Shown here piece by piece: positions 1 through 12,432 of a DNA stretch of 64,000 bases (positions are counted from its first letter, which is position 1; every line of letters starts with the position of its first letter). This stretch comes from Lepturacanthus savala (taxonomy: Eukaryota; Chordata; Actinopteri; Scombriformes; Trichiuridae), in contig CM060469.1 in NCBI GenBank assembly GCA_030544235.1, positions 16,362,017 to 16,426,016 of the forward strand. Reading direction: 5' to 3'. Under the pieces are notes generated by a model. It made no database searches, was not told the origin of the DNA, and worked only from the letters and a program-made list of their open reading frames with translations. Position numbers and translations under genes: made by a program.

Positions 1-3000
1 TAAGAATTACAGCACTCAAAAAGTTAACAAGAAACTTGGAAAAAGTTAAAAGACCAGAACCTAAACAAATTGCTAGAGACTGTAGAGGATATTTGTAGGA
101 TGTAGAGAGTAATTTACAGGATTAATAAGAAAACTAGTTTGAAAAAAAAGAAAAACGTGTTCTTTTTTTTGCATTTCATGACAGCATTTCAATCAAGATC
201 CTCCTAAAGTTTATTTAGGCCATTGAATGCCATGAATGACATTTCACAACAGGATGTGGATAATTTGCTCCTTTTTTTTTTAACCCTTTTTGGCACCATT
301 TCAGAAATGCGGGGGCCACACATGTACTAAAAGGCCTCTGAAACAGAAGCGACCAACACATGTTTTGTTTTTAGAATGATATAAACGTACGTGTGTACAG
401 CTGAGGTCAGACACAAGAAGCAGCTTACAGCCACAAGCGGCCTTGAAAAACTGCTCATGCCGAGATTAAGTGTACCCCAGCTGATGGCTGTCTGCGTTAT
501 ATATGATGTTGGAGCGGAGCTATTGATTCATAGGGGTTAGTCGTCCTATTGGGATGTGCAGCTGTATTATATTGTGTGTTGGGAAACATTTCAGTCCTTA
601 TATTTCCTCGACGAAGACGGGCCTCTAATGTGGACTGTCCAACCGTTTGACAAACACTCCTGCGCTGCTCCGCCCTTATTGTCAGCCATAGCAGGTATAT
701 GAATTGACTCTAAAGTGGGGTTCAATCTTGATGTCTGTCTGTACGATATAAGCACAGCCAAAAGTCAGCAGAGAATATGTTTCAGAATCTGTGAATCATT
801 TGTTGATTCATTTTTCAATCTCAGTCATTTTCTCAGTATTTGTTTCCAAAACCAAAATGAAAACAATGGATAACTTTTTTTTTTTTCATTTCCAGTTTTG
901 TACATAAATGAAAAATGTCCATCCTGTTTTGATATAAAGCAAGTTAAGTGACCCAGAAAAGACCCAGTAAGCTTTCAATCAAACATCATAACAGTTTCAA
1001 CTTAACTAAAGACTGTAGGTTATTACGCTGGTTATCATGCAGCGATATACGTTTCCATAGTAATAATTCAGCTCTCTTGTCAATCACGGTCATTTCCGGG
1101 TCACTCAAACTTGCTTTAGATCAACACTGGATAAAACGATAAACATTTATTACCCGTTTTTGTTTTCATTCAATTTTTCATTTGAGATCAAAATTGTAAA
1201 ATGAACAAAAAAGAGTCGTTATCTGTTTTACCATTTGTTTTTGGAAACAAATACTGACAAAAAGAATCATTTTTAATTTTTTAAAAATTGTTGTTTTTAT
1301 TCTGAAAAATGAATGAATGAACGATATAGATTATGTTTTTTTTTTTAGCCCTGCTAGCATCACAGCTATGTTGGCCTGTTGGTTGGTTCTATTGGTCAGT
1401 GTGTTCGATCAACGGTTGCTCCTTACCCCTCCCCTTCCCTCTTGACAGCAAGTACACGGCCTAATTAGCAATCAGTTACACCTGTCCACTTTGAACAGAG
1501 AGGTGTTTTAGTTTTGTTGTTTTTTTATTGAAGGGTGAGGCTTTTCTACAGGGAACATGTGTACGCCAGAAGGGCAGCGAGTGAGACATGAGTGCAGTGA
1601 ACTGTGGCAGAGTGATGGGAATTTCAGCTCCTTTTAGTGAGCCGGATCATTTGACTCACATCACATAAAACGAGCCGGCTCTTTCGGCTCCCAAACGGCT
1701 CTCCCTTGTTACTTATACCTTGTAATTCAGCCAAATTTTGCGCTGTTTTGACTTGTGAAACCGCTGATTTAAAATTAAGAACTACTGTAACGACCTGTAT
1801 TTCTACTCATATACTTCTTTTTGCAGGTAAAACGCCCCATACGGCTTCCGAAAACCCTGGACGAGGACGTTTTTACAGCATTTTCAGTTTTAAGGCTGGT
1901 TTTATAGTGTTAGCATCAAAGTCACTGTCATTAATCCTGACTCAGTTATGCCGATTGAAAAAAAACACAACTTGAAGGGATGCTTGCCACCCCAAGGGCC
2001 TTGAAATGTACCAAAGCCTTGGTTGGCACCAGCCAGTAATGAGTTTGGCGTTGCCCTCTTTCCGACCACAGCCACTGTGAGCCAGTTAAAGAGCTCCAGG
2101 CCTCAGAGTTGATCCCTGCTCTAACTCTGCTCTAACTCCTTACCAAACAAGCAAACCCACAGCAAAGGTCATATCTGGTCCGGGTGAATCAACAGTCCCA
2201 CCTAGCAGGACCTCGCACCGTCCCACAGCACTGTACCTGAGGCTCAGTATCTGTAAATGGATCACTGTGGAGGTCTGTGGTTTGCGGGTTGCCGTTTAAG
2301 AGCTTTAGTCATCTTTTTAGCAACAACTCATCATGGAGTTTGTCAACTCAGAGGGGAATTCATTCATTCATACTTTCTCCAGTAAGAGGATGAGGGTTTT
2401 AAATGGGTTTCAGTGACCACAACCATGTAACCACAATAGTAGTCACATCTGGCTGACACATGTGCCATTTCTTTCTTTTTTTTTGGTGTGTACAGATCAG
2501 GGACAGCCAGCTTCGGGGTGTTTACAGTCCGGAGCCACACATCACCTCCACCTCTGTGAAGTTGAACGTCAGGAGGGGAATTGGAAGAAAGAAAAAAAAA
2601 AGATTTGTGAAGAAAAAGCATCAGACAGGTTGTAAAAAAAAACAAAAAAACGGGGCCAAATAAAAGTTTTGCATTCACGCATGTACATTTAGCTTGGCTC
2701 CAGCGGATGAGAGCTGGCAACCCGCTGGGGGAACCGCCAGGAGCCAGCGGATGAAAGAGAAAAGAGGTGCAAGAACACCTGCTGGAAACTGCTGATTCGA
2801 GAGGAAGCGCGTTCCTGTCTGCTGCGGCGCCTTCTGCCAAGCAATCCTCGAACCAAGATGGCCGGCTCAGTTCGAGGGACCACCCTTGACGCGAGAGGGG
2901 AACAGGGCGCGGCTCCGCTTTCAGACTGACAGAGAGATTGACTGCATCCTATCAGCTGCTGCCTTCCAACCATGCAACCAACTCTCAGAGCAGATAGCGG

Positions 3001-6000
3001 CGCCGCTGCCAAACTCCCATGTTTTCCAGCCCGATTTCATCTCCGTTATGGTCTCATGAATAGCTGATTCACATGATTTGACAGTCGCCCTGCTGCGTGT
3101 AAAAGTTAGAGGCGGCGTGTGTAATCAGCTACATATGGAAAAAACTATCCCAACATGATCTTTTCCACAAATCTTTTCATAAAAGTTATCATCTGGGACC
3201 GGCACAGGACAGGCCTGAGGGGGATAATGATGTAACTCATTCAGGCTCCTCTCTGCTTTCTGTGTTAGTATTTGCTGGTCACAGCAGGGAGTCCCTTCCT
3301 GTTTAGAGGGTGTCAGCCACCCAGCGGGATGATGAGCATACCATCCAGGAGGCTCCAGGGAGGACATTTAAAAGCTCGAAACAAGCGAGGACCCCAGGGA
3401 GGTCACGGACGTGGCGGAGAGCATTTGGGCGTGAGCTACGCAAGGATCCACTTGTATGTTTTTTTGTTTCGTGGTGGCCGGTCAGAAACGAGGAACTGCG
3501 ATCAAGGGGTTAGCACGCCGGCGAATATCGGGGAGAAACACCTAAAGATTTTTTTTTCAAGCATGTGAGCTTCAAGACCTTTTGCTTCGCCTCATCCTCC
3601 GAAACACATGACTTCACAGACTTGTTTACGCGATGGGAAATATGACTCATTCTCTTTGAGTTATTTCAAAGACGAGTCATTTGTGTTTTTAGGCTTCGAG
3701 CAAAAGATAGTCAAGGTCTTTAGCAATTACTCAAAGATAAGAATTGCGGTGCTGACAAAACAAAGAATGCATTTATGTTTTACAGTTTTCAGCAGAGACA
3801 TCAAAGCAAAAATGAACAGACAGAATGAAACGGCCTCTCCAGAAAGGAAAAGGGCCTGTTGCCTTGAAATGCCTGCATGAGGTCAGTCAAAGAAAATACA
3901 TATTAATGCACTGGGCTGATAGAGAGAGGAGAGGCATGCTGACATGCTTATGACTTGTTTGCTTCGTTTGGATAAAGCTGGAGAACAGGGAAAGGAGGCT
4001 GACCGGTCGTCCTTTTTTTTTTTTTTTTCGAACAAGAAGGCATGCGTATGAACACACGCGAAGACGCTTGGTATTTCATCGTATCTTCTGCCATCACACT
4101 GTCATCATAATCATTCGGATTGGCTGTTAAGACGCTGCATTTTCCCCCTTCCCTTTGTTTCTTTCCCAGCATCACTCCTCCCAATTTGCCAACATATTTC
4201 ACAGACCCTGATGGAATCCCCCAACCTTTTTTGCGAAGCCGCCTATTCCAGACAGCCGTCATCGTTTCAGAGCCGTAACGGGCCAACTGCTCCGCAAGGA
4301 CATACAAATTTCGTCAGATATGCAACATTGTCCGCGGACTGCGGTCTATTTTCCATCCGCTGAATTAATGTGTGATCTTGTTGCAGTCATTAGAGAATGC
4401 AACAGCAAGATTTTTGTGGCAAAGTAAACATTACATCAGCAAAGAATTCACCGAAGGAGGACTCCTCCAAGGAGGATTTGCATGGAAATAAACTTCCAAG
4501 TAGACGTACAGCACAGTATGTAACACATCGCTTTTCAGTCACCCTCTATTTATTACCAGATAAATATGAAAACATTCCATTTTCTGTCATTTAGTAAGTA
4601 TGAAAATGATATAATAAAAAAGGTTGTTATGTAACTAAAGGAGTCGCTGGGTGTTTGTGTCAAGGAGATTGAACTTTTTTCTGTTTAGGTTTGTGATTAA
4701 CAGCTCCCAGGTTGCTGCCAGATGTGTCCTGGCCTCAGACACACACACACAATTTTTTTGATCAATTCTCCAATAAAAAAAAGTGACCCTAGACGACACT
4801 ATCCATCATCGCAGAGATGACGCAGTGATCCAATAAGTAGATCAGACTTATTGCCGCAAACATGGAACCGTTTGTTTTTCGCTAAATGGTGGACAGATGG
4901 CTGGGCTCGCTGTGAGCAATCACAGCCGATGATTATCAAAGTTCTCATCACATGCTATCAGCTGGCGAGGTGAAAACAATAAGGTGGTGGGGAAACAGTA
5001 GGACTAATGCGAGCATCACATCATCTAATATTAGCCAGGCCTTTTGCGGCTAATACTGACAGCATCTGTGTGTGTTTTTACTTTTTTTTTTCTGCTAGAG
5101 CACCACAAAATCTGTTTATTTTCAGAGGGAGGCTTAAAATATTCTGGATCGATCTACAAACAACAAACAGAATCTGACTTGTTTGTGAATATCGACTACA
5201 CCCTGCCATTCCATTCTTTATTTGCCCATTATGAAATCCCCTGTAGCCTTCGACAACTTCCAAACATTAAGACATGGTACAGAACAAAATGTGCAAGGTT
5301 TTTAAAGCCAAATTTTGCTTTGAAATCTATCTAAACAGCCCGCACAGAATGGAGTTCTATCAAGGTCTGTCATGCAAGCCTTAATATGCAAGCCTTGTGA
5401 TTGATTCCTCTAGGTTATCTTATCTTGAGGCCGCCACAGTTAAGTAGAAGCAGTTGAAGGACAATTTTATGACCTTATCATTTTGTTAACAGCTCTTGAT
5501 AATTGTCGAGTTTGTCATTGTGTATTTTTCCACTCGCCTTTCAACCTGTTTTTTATGCCCAGTAATTTACCTCTTCCTTAGATAAACACTGTTTGGGACT
5601 GTGCCAAGACTCAGCATGGAGAGAGGAGGCTGGCTACTCACTCTGCATTGAAAGCACTTAAAGATTGCAGAAATAACATTGGATCATCATTGAAACATAG
5701 AGTTCATCTAAAATGATAGAATGATAAAGTACAGCCTTGATATGCTATGTTTTTTTTCATTGCATTGTTTCATTGCATTATATATTACAGGCATCATAAC
5801 ATTTGTTTGGTATAATATAAGAGATGGAGTAAATAAACAGAAAATATAAGTACATTACTATTTACTGTCCTTCTGGAATAAACATAAAGCTACAGGTGGG
5901 ATAAAATGGGAGGAATTTAATTGGATATTGAAAGGTAGGCGAATCTTAGCATGTGGAGCACAAATTGGGTAAAAGCTAACAGCATATATTCTCTGAAAAT

Positions 6001-6763
6001 CATACAGAAACACATTTTTTTTCTTTTGGAAAATAGTTAAATAAGTCATTTTCATTTCTGTTAGAATCTAAAGGAATCTTAGGAAATTTTCAGGAATAGG
6101 CTTTCTTCACTTTCACTTTCTTTCAGAGTTTCATTCATTTCAATTCAATTCGCCTTGCTTTATTCGTGTGACATATTTGCCATTTTGCATTGCTAAAGCT
6201 TGTAATATTCATGGCAATGTAACCTTAACCTTAACCCTATACCTATACCACTCTTTTATTTGTTTGTTAAATATACATCACATCCAGCAGCTGGTTAGCT
6301 TACCTTAGCACAAAGATTGGACACACCTTTAGGTTTACTATGCACTGCTGATGCACCACCTGCCTGAATTTAATTAGATATTACGATTTTTTTTGTCACG
6401 TCCAAAAATTTCATCAGCAGAGGTAGCCTTCTTCTACTCACTCTCTCTCTCTTTCTCATCCATCACTTTTCTCTGCTCATTCACTCCTTCTCTCCTTCTG
6501 TTCCTCCCTGTCTAACATTAGCTCAATGCTATCAATGCTAGTTTACTCAAGTTAGTGACGTTAAGTTGGCACCGGGCCAAATTAACGTATGCTGTATGTT
6601 TTTCGTGATGTAGGCTGTCAAGAATATATTGTGAATGTCTGTTTAGCTTGTAAAATCTTTGTTTGGTTATCTCAAGTTCATAGCTTAAGTCTACCTTTTT
6701 GGTAGACTTAAGTTATCATCAAACGCCTAGCGGTCATCAATCACCTAGCTGTTGCCGCTTAAA

Positions 6764-6765
<2 letters not shown>
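1..6765. other. AT-rich non-coding DNA, no gene recognised
   Basis: No open frame here has a recognisable domain, convincing splice sites or conserved-looking composition. The sequence is AT-rich with many short A/T homopolymers. Around 1,625-1,705 there is a GC-richer patch with repeated GAGCCGG/CGGCTC words that looks like part of a dispersed repeat. Around 6,282-6,325 is a fragment resembling repeats at 51,971 and 55,640. The segment could be intergenic or an intron of an upstream gene. I cannot decide between these from sequence alone. Confidence 0.5.
6684..6712. repeat. 12-bp perfect inverted repeat with T5 loop
   Basis: The arms CTTAAGTCTACC (6684-6695) and GGTAGACTTAAG (6701-6712) are perfectly complementary around a five-T loop. 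It is about 55 bp left of a TA microsatellite. It could be a remnant of a small inverted-repeat element. No function is evident. Confidence 0.7.

Positions 6766-6797
<32 letters not shown>
6766..6797. repeat. (TA)n microsatellite
   Basis: About 16 uninterrupted TA dinucleotides, read directly from the sequence. This is the longest TA run in the left third of the window. Confidence 0.95.
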
Positions 6798-6798
<1 letters not shown>

Positions 6799-7371
6799 AT
6801 TTGGCAGTTTTGGTGATCTCAAGATCATGTTGATCTTGTTTCTTGAAGATGTGTTTTTTGCGGATCTCTCAGCCCTAGCAAGTGATCAGTCGTTGCCGTG
6901 TCGCTACACGGATGCCTTTCCCAACTTGCCAACTTGTTCTGTATGTTTAGAAAGTGGAATAAGGTTGATGAGGTCAATGTCAATGTGTCATCAGTATAGG
7001 TTGCTAGCTACATAATGTTATGCTATTAGGCTTAACTTGGGGCTTGCTACCAGAGGTGCAGTCAAGTATTGTCATCCTATTAGTCATGTTTACTTTGCAT
7101 GATACTGCTTTCAGGATTGGTCTGAAAGCAGTCTATTCTATTCTAGTCTATTATTTATACAGTTGCCCTCTCATTTACACATAAACGGTTCTCCTCAGTG
7201 TTCATGTTCATAGGCTAAAGGCATTATCTGTAATATGAAAATAATAAATCTTAGTTATGTACATTTTCCCCATTTGTTTTAATATCAAACTATATACAGA
7301 TATTTTATAGTGTGCCTTATGAAACCTCTATATTTCCTCTATTTTTTTAAATGTACCATTAAACCTAAGCA

Positions 7372-7500
7372 TGTTTTTAGACTGTTGGAGGAAGCCGGAG
7401 AAAACCCCCACGGGGAGGACATGCAAACTCAAGGCCTTGAACCTGCGACCTTCTTGCTGTGAGGCAACAGCGCTACCAACTGTGTCACCGTGTCGCCTGG
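7372..7500 (-). mobile_element. tRNA-like SINE head (minus strand)
   Basis: Read on the minus strand this segment has an internal RNA polymerase III promoter layout. An A-box-like word TGACACAGTTGG lies at 7476-7487 and a B-box-like word GGTTCAAGGCC at 7433-7443, about 33 bp apart as in tRNA genes. Between them is the phrase GCTGTTGCCTCACAGCAAG, which I recall from widespread teleost repeats. The element continues left into a tRNA-unrelated GC-rich part ending near GGCTTCCTCC. It is not a functional tRNA because there is no cloverleaf with an anticodon arm and CCA-type end. The exact boundaries and family name are uncertain. Confidence 0.6.
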
Positions 7501-8650
7501 TATGCAGGGTCAATGCTTAAATATGTGAAAGGCAGGCATCAAGGCCAGGAGGACGGTTTAGCACATCCAGCCCTAAACATCAACCACCAACTAGCCGAGA
7601 CTTTACAAGAATTCCCAGCAACAAGCAGCAACTCCCAGTTCAGGTACTGGCATAACTCCAGCAAAGAACACTTTGGAGACATGTGTGCCCCCTCCAACTG
7701 ATTCTGCTCTTTGGTCAGCTCACATTTTAGATGCTGATCATGATATATATATATATATATTTTAATTTGTAAAGGTTTTGAAAATAAAGTGAACCAAATT
7801 GCACTGATAAATTTTGAGTTGCCCTTCATTTTGGGGTGGGGCGGGCACCAAAAAGCATTTGTACTTAGGGTACCCAAATGGCTAGGCCCAAAGGCCCGGG
7901 AGAACATATTTGGTTCTTGGGTATATCTTATGATATGAACATTTTGCTGGGAAAAAAAAGGATGAAAGGATGAAATCATAGTTCAATGTCCATCTAACAA
8001 CTTCCAAATGCTTTTCACATACTTTACCCATTTTCCTGAGCTGATGGTAAATTTCTGTTCAGTAGGTGGCTGCTGGGTTGTGTCGATCCACTGCTAATGT
8101 TGCCATGTGAATTCATGAGGATCAGCGAGATAAGAAAACTCACCTCTTCTGGCACTTGAGGCTGTTTAGCAGCATGTCTGTCTGCGGGCTTATTAAAACT
8201 TGGCTCCCTAATGAACATTCGACCTTGAAGCCTGCTGAGTGCTTAGTGCTGCTCAGGAGACGGGGCTCTGTACACACGGGGCCTCTTCCTGCTCCCTACG
8301 GAGTGCTCGGGTATAAAACTCAGCTGTACCGGCAGGCTGGGGTAGAGTCATATGAATACTTTTACATTACAGTGAACTGGAATGTTCAACAAAAGACAGT
8401 TGCACGAAGCAAATTCTGTGGCTGCTGCTCAGGTTTTTCTCGGATTTCGAATCTGTTTTTGTTCATGTCATCTTGTCATCTTTGTCATGGGGATTAAAAC
8501 CCTGCTGCTGTGGCAAGGGAAGAAAGGGCAGTTCCATATGTACTCACTGAAAACCAACACCATGCCATCTTATGAAATTGGGTTAGGGTTAGGGGAGTGA
8601 CAGAAACATCTAAGAACTACATCTAAGGCCTACTTAGTAAACATGGATCG

Positions 8651-8695
<45 letters not shown>

Positions 8696-10530
8696 ATCTG
8701 TTTTGTTGAAGCCTTCTGATGCAGTTCAAAGAGATTCCACAAACAGGCCATGATGAATGGGTCAGCTTTTTCAAACATCTGCCAGGGGCCTTAGGGTCTG
8801 TCTGCCTGGGGGGGCGCTTGTAGCCAGGTCACCGCAGTCAGAGAGGCTTCCTCTCTGAGCCACACACGCCTATTCTTCCCCAGAGTCCCCTCAAATAGAT
8901 CCCATGTCCATAACAAGGTCTTATTGATGGCCGCCGTGCAGGCTACACTGAAGTTTAGTCTTTGTTATACGATGCTGTTGATGTTACCCTATTGACCCTT
9001 GCGCTGGAGGGATCCCCACCCAGCACTGGCGACTAATAATTAGCGAAAGCCCGTGGCAGAAACGACTTTTAAGTCATCTCGGGCTAATTGTCATCCCATC
9101 CCCTTCTTACTTGAAGCCGGTTTGCAGTAAACGGAAATTTAGGTTATGGTAGGCCAGTGGTTTGCTCTGACTAAATGGACTATGGGGAAAAGGTTTAATG
9201 GATTGAAAAATAACAAATTTATCATGCTTAATAGGAAGCTATTCAGGTCAAATTGACCTCATGCGGGGGGTTAAATCGCATCATAACTTTCTGGCGCTCG
9301 ACCTTCACTGTTAATTGGGGGCAGAGAAGAAGATTTTTCATTTACCTAACTGTTGCTGAAGAGGGGTGAGCACATGACTCAGTGCTCACAGCTAACCAAG
9401 CATGAGGCCGTCCAGCGGGACCAGCAGTCATCAAACATGAAGGTTGCATGAAGCTGAGCTCTACATATGGGAAGAACGCTGCTTGAAAACACAGCTAGCA
9501 ATTAGTTTGGTCCATAGTATGGCACCGCACCAAATTGATGTGCTGTTGGCGGCTGGAAGGCACGTGTCATCAGTGAGTCAAGCCGCCAAATGGGAGTTTA
9601 AATGCATCATCCATTCCCAGCAGTAAAGGTAAACAGACCTTAACCTGAATTACTCAACAGCTTTCGGTCTGATATCAAAACAATTGACAATTTTGTTAAT
9701 CTTTCTTTTATCCTGTGTGCACTCAGACTGTTGAGTCTGGGGCTTAGGGGTGAACCAAAAAAACAAAACAAAACAGTTTTTCAGAGTTAGAAGATCACAG
9801 TTGCTGTTTCTGCTTTGTAACCATTGTCCCACAACTGTTTGTTCTAGAAACCCTAGATCAATTTGTGGGTCCAGAACAAGCAAGAGGATTCAAAACTCCC
9901 ATAAGAATGATTTATAGTAGACAGTAGCTCTTTTTTACACAGAGACCCCGCAAGAATGGCAGGAAGCAGACTACTTATTATTCCGCCTTTGCCCTTTTTC
10001 ACTGAACCAAACAAAGCTGGCGCATTGTGGCCCCTTGTGTGATTACAGACCGCAGGCTGGCGTTACGGAATCAGAGGCGTGACCTTTGACACAACAGCGT
10101 CCGCATCTAGTTTGACGTGTACCAATGAGGCTATTTAGCAGCATACATTTTTTTCTTGTTTGCCTCTCGGCCCTTTTTACTCCGCCAGAGTATACGTCTG
10201 TGGTTGAAAATATCACCCATGGCACTAACATAAGCAAGAACCTTTTGGGTACTACAAGTAGACAGTCATACCGTAACCAATCAAGGATGAGCGGCAATGT
10301 ACAGTAAGTGATGCAGCAAGGTTGGATGAGAGGACTCAGTACAGGATACTACTCAATGCTTTGATATTGTTGAGAAGTTGATAAACTGCTTGAGTAAAAA
10401 TAAGCCATCAGCCGGCAGCTTAATTGACAAGAGCTAGCCACAATATATAAGAAGTGCTCCACACTCAGTTTATTGTTTCAAGGTTTCGTGGACACTGTTA
10501 TTCTCACAGTTGTGTGTGTGATTTGGGCTG
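7501..10530. other. Non-coding DNA with simple repeats
   Basis: No gene is recognised. The segment contains a short TA run at 7743-7760 and the ATCT microsatellite listed separately. A double TTAGGG-like word near 8580 is too short to be an interstitial telomeric block. Short open frames here lack domain similarity and look like chance frames. Confidence 0.5.
8651..8695. repeat. (ATCT)n microsatellite
   Basis: Eleven uninterrupted ATCT tetranucleotide units are visible directly. A tract of this length is usually polymorphic. Confidence 0.95.
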
Positions 10531-10534
10531 CACA

Positions 10535-10680
10535 TATGGGTCCCATGGTGGGTTTGTTGGCAGTTTTCATGGTGGCCCCACCTGTATTCGCCCATATATG
10601 GGTCCCAAATACAGGTGGGGCCATATATGTTTTTGCCCATATATGGCCAAACACAGGTGGGGCCACTGTGGACATTGGAG
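10535..10680. repeat. CCCATATATGGG / CCCCACCTGT hairpin repeat
   Basis: The words CCATATGGG/CCCATATATGGG and CCACCTGT/ACAGGTGG alternate several times in both orientations. The core is a perfect 16-bp inverted repeat (10573-10588 and 10608-10623) with a 19-nt loop. That loop itself contains the 12-bp palindrome CCCATATATGGG. A related arm recurs at about 10651-10664. Similar ATATGGG/CAGGTGGGGCC motifs are, as I recall, dispersed in teleost genomes, so this is probably a small family member rather than a unique site. Because of the symmetry, spurious open frames appear on both strands and were ignored. Confidence 0.7.
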
Positions 10681-10689
10681 TATAAATTA

Positions 10690-12215
10690 CATTTTGCAAA
10701 CATAGCATGTCCTCAAAACATCTCTCCTGGTTCCACTGTCGCATTGCCAATGTAACTACTTTCATTCCCTATTGGTGGGACAACTCAGACCCCCATTCAC
10801 CTTTTGCATCTTTTTCACAGAACAGCAACAAGGTGATATAATGGCGCAGCAATCCTGCCTTGAACAGTCTGTGTAAAAGGGCCTAGTGGGGCATTTGAGT
10901 GTGTTTTGCTTTTAATATTATGAAAATTATATATTTTTTTTATAGTTACTAGGTTGAAAAGTTGTTGAAAAAAGGCATGACCCTCCGGAGGCAAATACTG
11001 TAAAAGAGTTGAGCCAGGAATGTATAATTTCTTCCTGTATGAGTGAGAACAGTATTTTTACAGGTCCTGAATGAAAACTAAAAACACTTTTATTATGTGA
11101 CACTCATTAAATTTAGATAAATACAAGAAATATAATACATCTTTACATACAGCTTCTCAACTTAAAAAAAAACTGGGCATAATGTTTTACAATATGACAC
11201 CAGAGATGCAATTTATGCTCAGTTAATCCTTTTGCTGTAGTTTCCATGTAAGGAAATTGGACACGCTGGATTTCAATGGCTAACTACAAGAAAGTCATTG
11301 GAAATTTGGTGCCAGACAGTTGGCATTAACTCAGTGGCGCCTGTCTCACCTTTGACCCAATTTCTAAAATATACCGTCTAATATTGCTTGTGCATCGTTC
11401 ATGTTGTCTGTTATGAAACTGTGTTGAATAGAGCCATCAGTTAGTAAATGCTGCAGGGAGATAAGTGTGTGGAGAACATTTTTTTCTCTCCAGTGGTGGG
11501 GTTGGGAGGGGGGGTATACAGTAATTGCAGATTCGGTATCCATTTCTATCCTCCCGCTAAAGCTGCTAATGTGGAAAATGCTTGACCTTGATTTTCCATG
11601 GAGACACCGTGAAACAACTTTTAACGGAGACTCGAGGCTACGAGGCGCTTGGCGGTAATCTGTCGCCGCTGCGAGGACAAAACAGCAGCTGAGCGAGTTC
11701 GGCGAGCTCTGTGGGCCAGGTCACAGCCAGGAGGACCGACGGAGGAGGGGAGGGCCCGGCCAGCGGCTGGACAAGCACGCTGAGCCCAGGCTGAGGGGCC
11801 AGGAAAATCGAAAGGGAGGGAAGAGAAAAATGAGGAGAAGTAGGAAGAAAGCTGCGGGTGAAAAGACAGGATGATCTATCACACACATTAACCCCTTCCA
11901 CCACTATTTCTATTGTAAATTTCCTACTAGTAAGTCTAGATACTCCGGGGCACAGCCTCCATCCCACACTTATTAGAGTTAACTGCCAGCATTAGCAAAA
12001 TTAAATGAGTGGTTTCATGTGAATCTGAACATTTTTAGGTTACATCTGGTTAATGACTAGAAATCCCCACATCTTTGGAAAATGTATGTTCTCTGGAAAG
12101 TTATGGCATGCTCTTATTTTACCTAATTGGCTGCCAAACACGACCCACCCTTTGAGTCAGCTTCAGGGGCATTTATCATGTGGCGGCGTGACATCATTCG
12201 GTGTATTGTTCACAG
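10690..12215. other. Non-coding DNA, possibly the last intron of an upstream gene
   Basis: I see no coding signal or named repeat. If the exon candidate at 12216 is real, this stretch would be the end of its upstream intron. A GC-rich patch at about 11,640-11,860 has several CpG dinucleotides but no recognisable product on either strand. Confidence 0.4.
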
Positions 12216-12332
12216 GAAACGCTTTTTAAATCAAACTTCAAGAGACAGAAGGACTACACCACAAAATTCAAGGCTAAAGTGGAGGATTTAGAGGAACGTT
12301 TACAGAAATTGAGCGGTCGACTTTTTAACTGA
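12216..12332 (+). CDS. Putative terminal exon of an unidentified coiled-coil protein
   Basis: An acceptor-like TTCACAG is followed by 38 codons and a TGA (12330-12332). The encoded tail is strongly charged and heptad-like, with a core VEDLEERLQKLSGRLFN before the stop, as expected for a coiled-coil C-terminus. A canonical AATAAA lies at 12424-12429, about 92 nt past the stop, followed by a T/GT-rich stretch. Together these look like the last coding exon and 3' end of a plus-strand gene lying to the left. I could not recognise the protein and found no confident upstream exon within 1-12,215, so this could also be a retained fragment of a processed copy or a chance frame. The polypyrimidine tract before the acceptor is only moderate. 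Confidence 0.42.
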   Translation, partial: ETLFKSNFKRQKDYTTKFKAKVEDLEERLQKLSGRLFN

Positions 12333-12423
12333 CCAGAGTGAAAACATTAGCCAGTGCATATTTCAACAACCCACCAAGGCTGCCATCAATGAAACAAATG
12401 TTATGTGATGAACCAGAACTGTA

Positions 12424-12429
12424 AATAAA
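12424..12429 (+). terminator. Candidate polyadenylation signal AATAAA
   Basis: A perfect AATAAA hexamer lies downstream of the putative terminal exon at 12216-12332. TTTTTTCTGAGTG and TGTATTTGTATTGTG words follow within 25-60 nt and fit a GU/U-rich downstream element. In AT-rich DNA this hexamer is common, so its value comes from its position after the candidate stop codon. Confidence 0.4.
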
Positions 12430-12432
12430 TGT

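Noticed and set aside
2364..3012. Overlapping minus-strand frames of 107-158 codons
   Set aside because: Low-complexity Ser/Phe-rich translation with no known domain or supported splice signals.
8578..8597. Telomere-like TTAGGG words
   Set aside because: Only two units, too short for an interstitial telomere block.
10454..10765. Open frames on both strands at 10.45-10.77 kb
   Set aside because: They arise from the inverted CCCATATATGGG/CCACCTGT repeat and are mirror images of each other.
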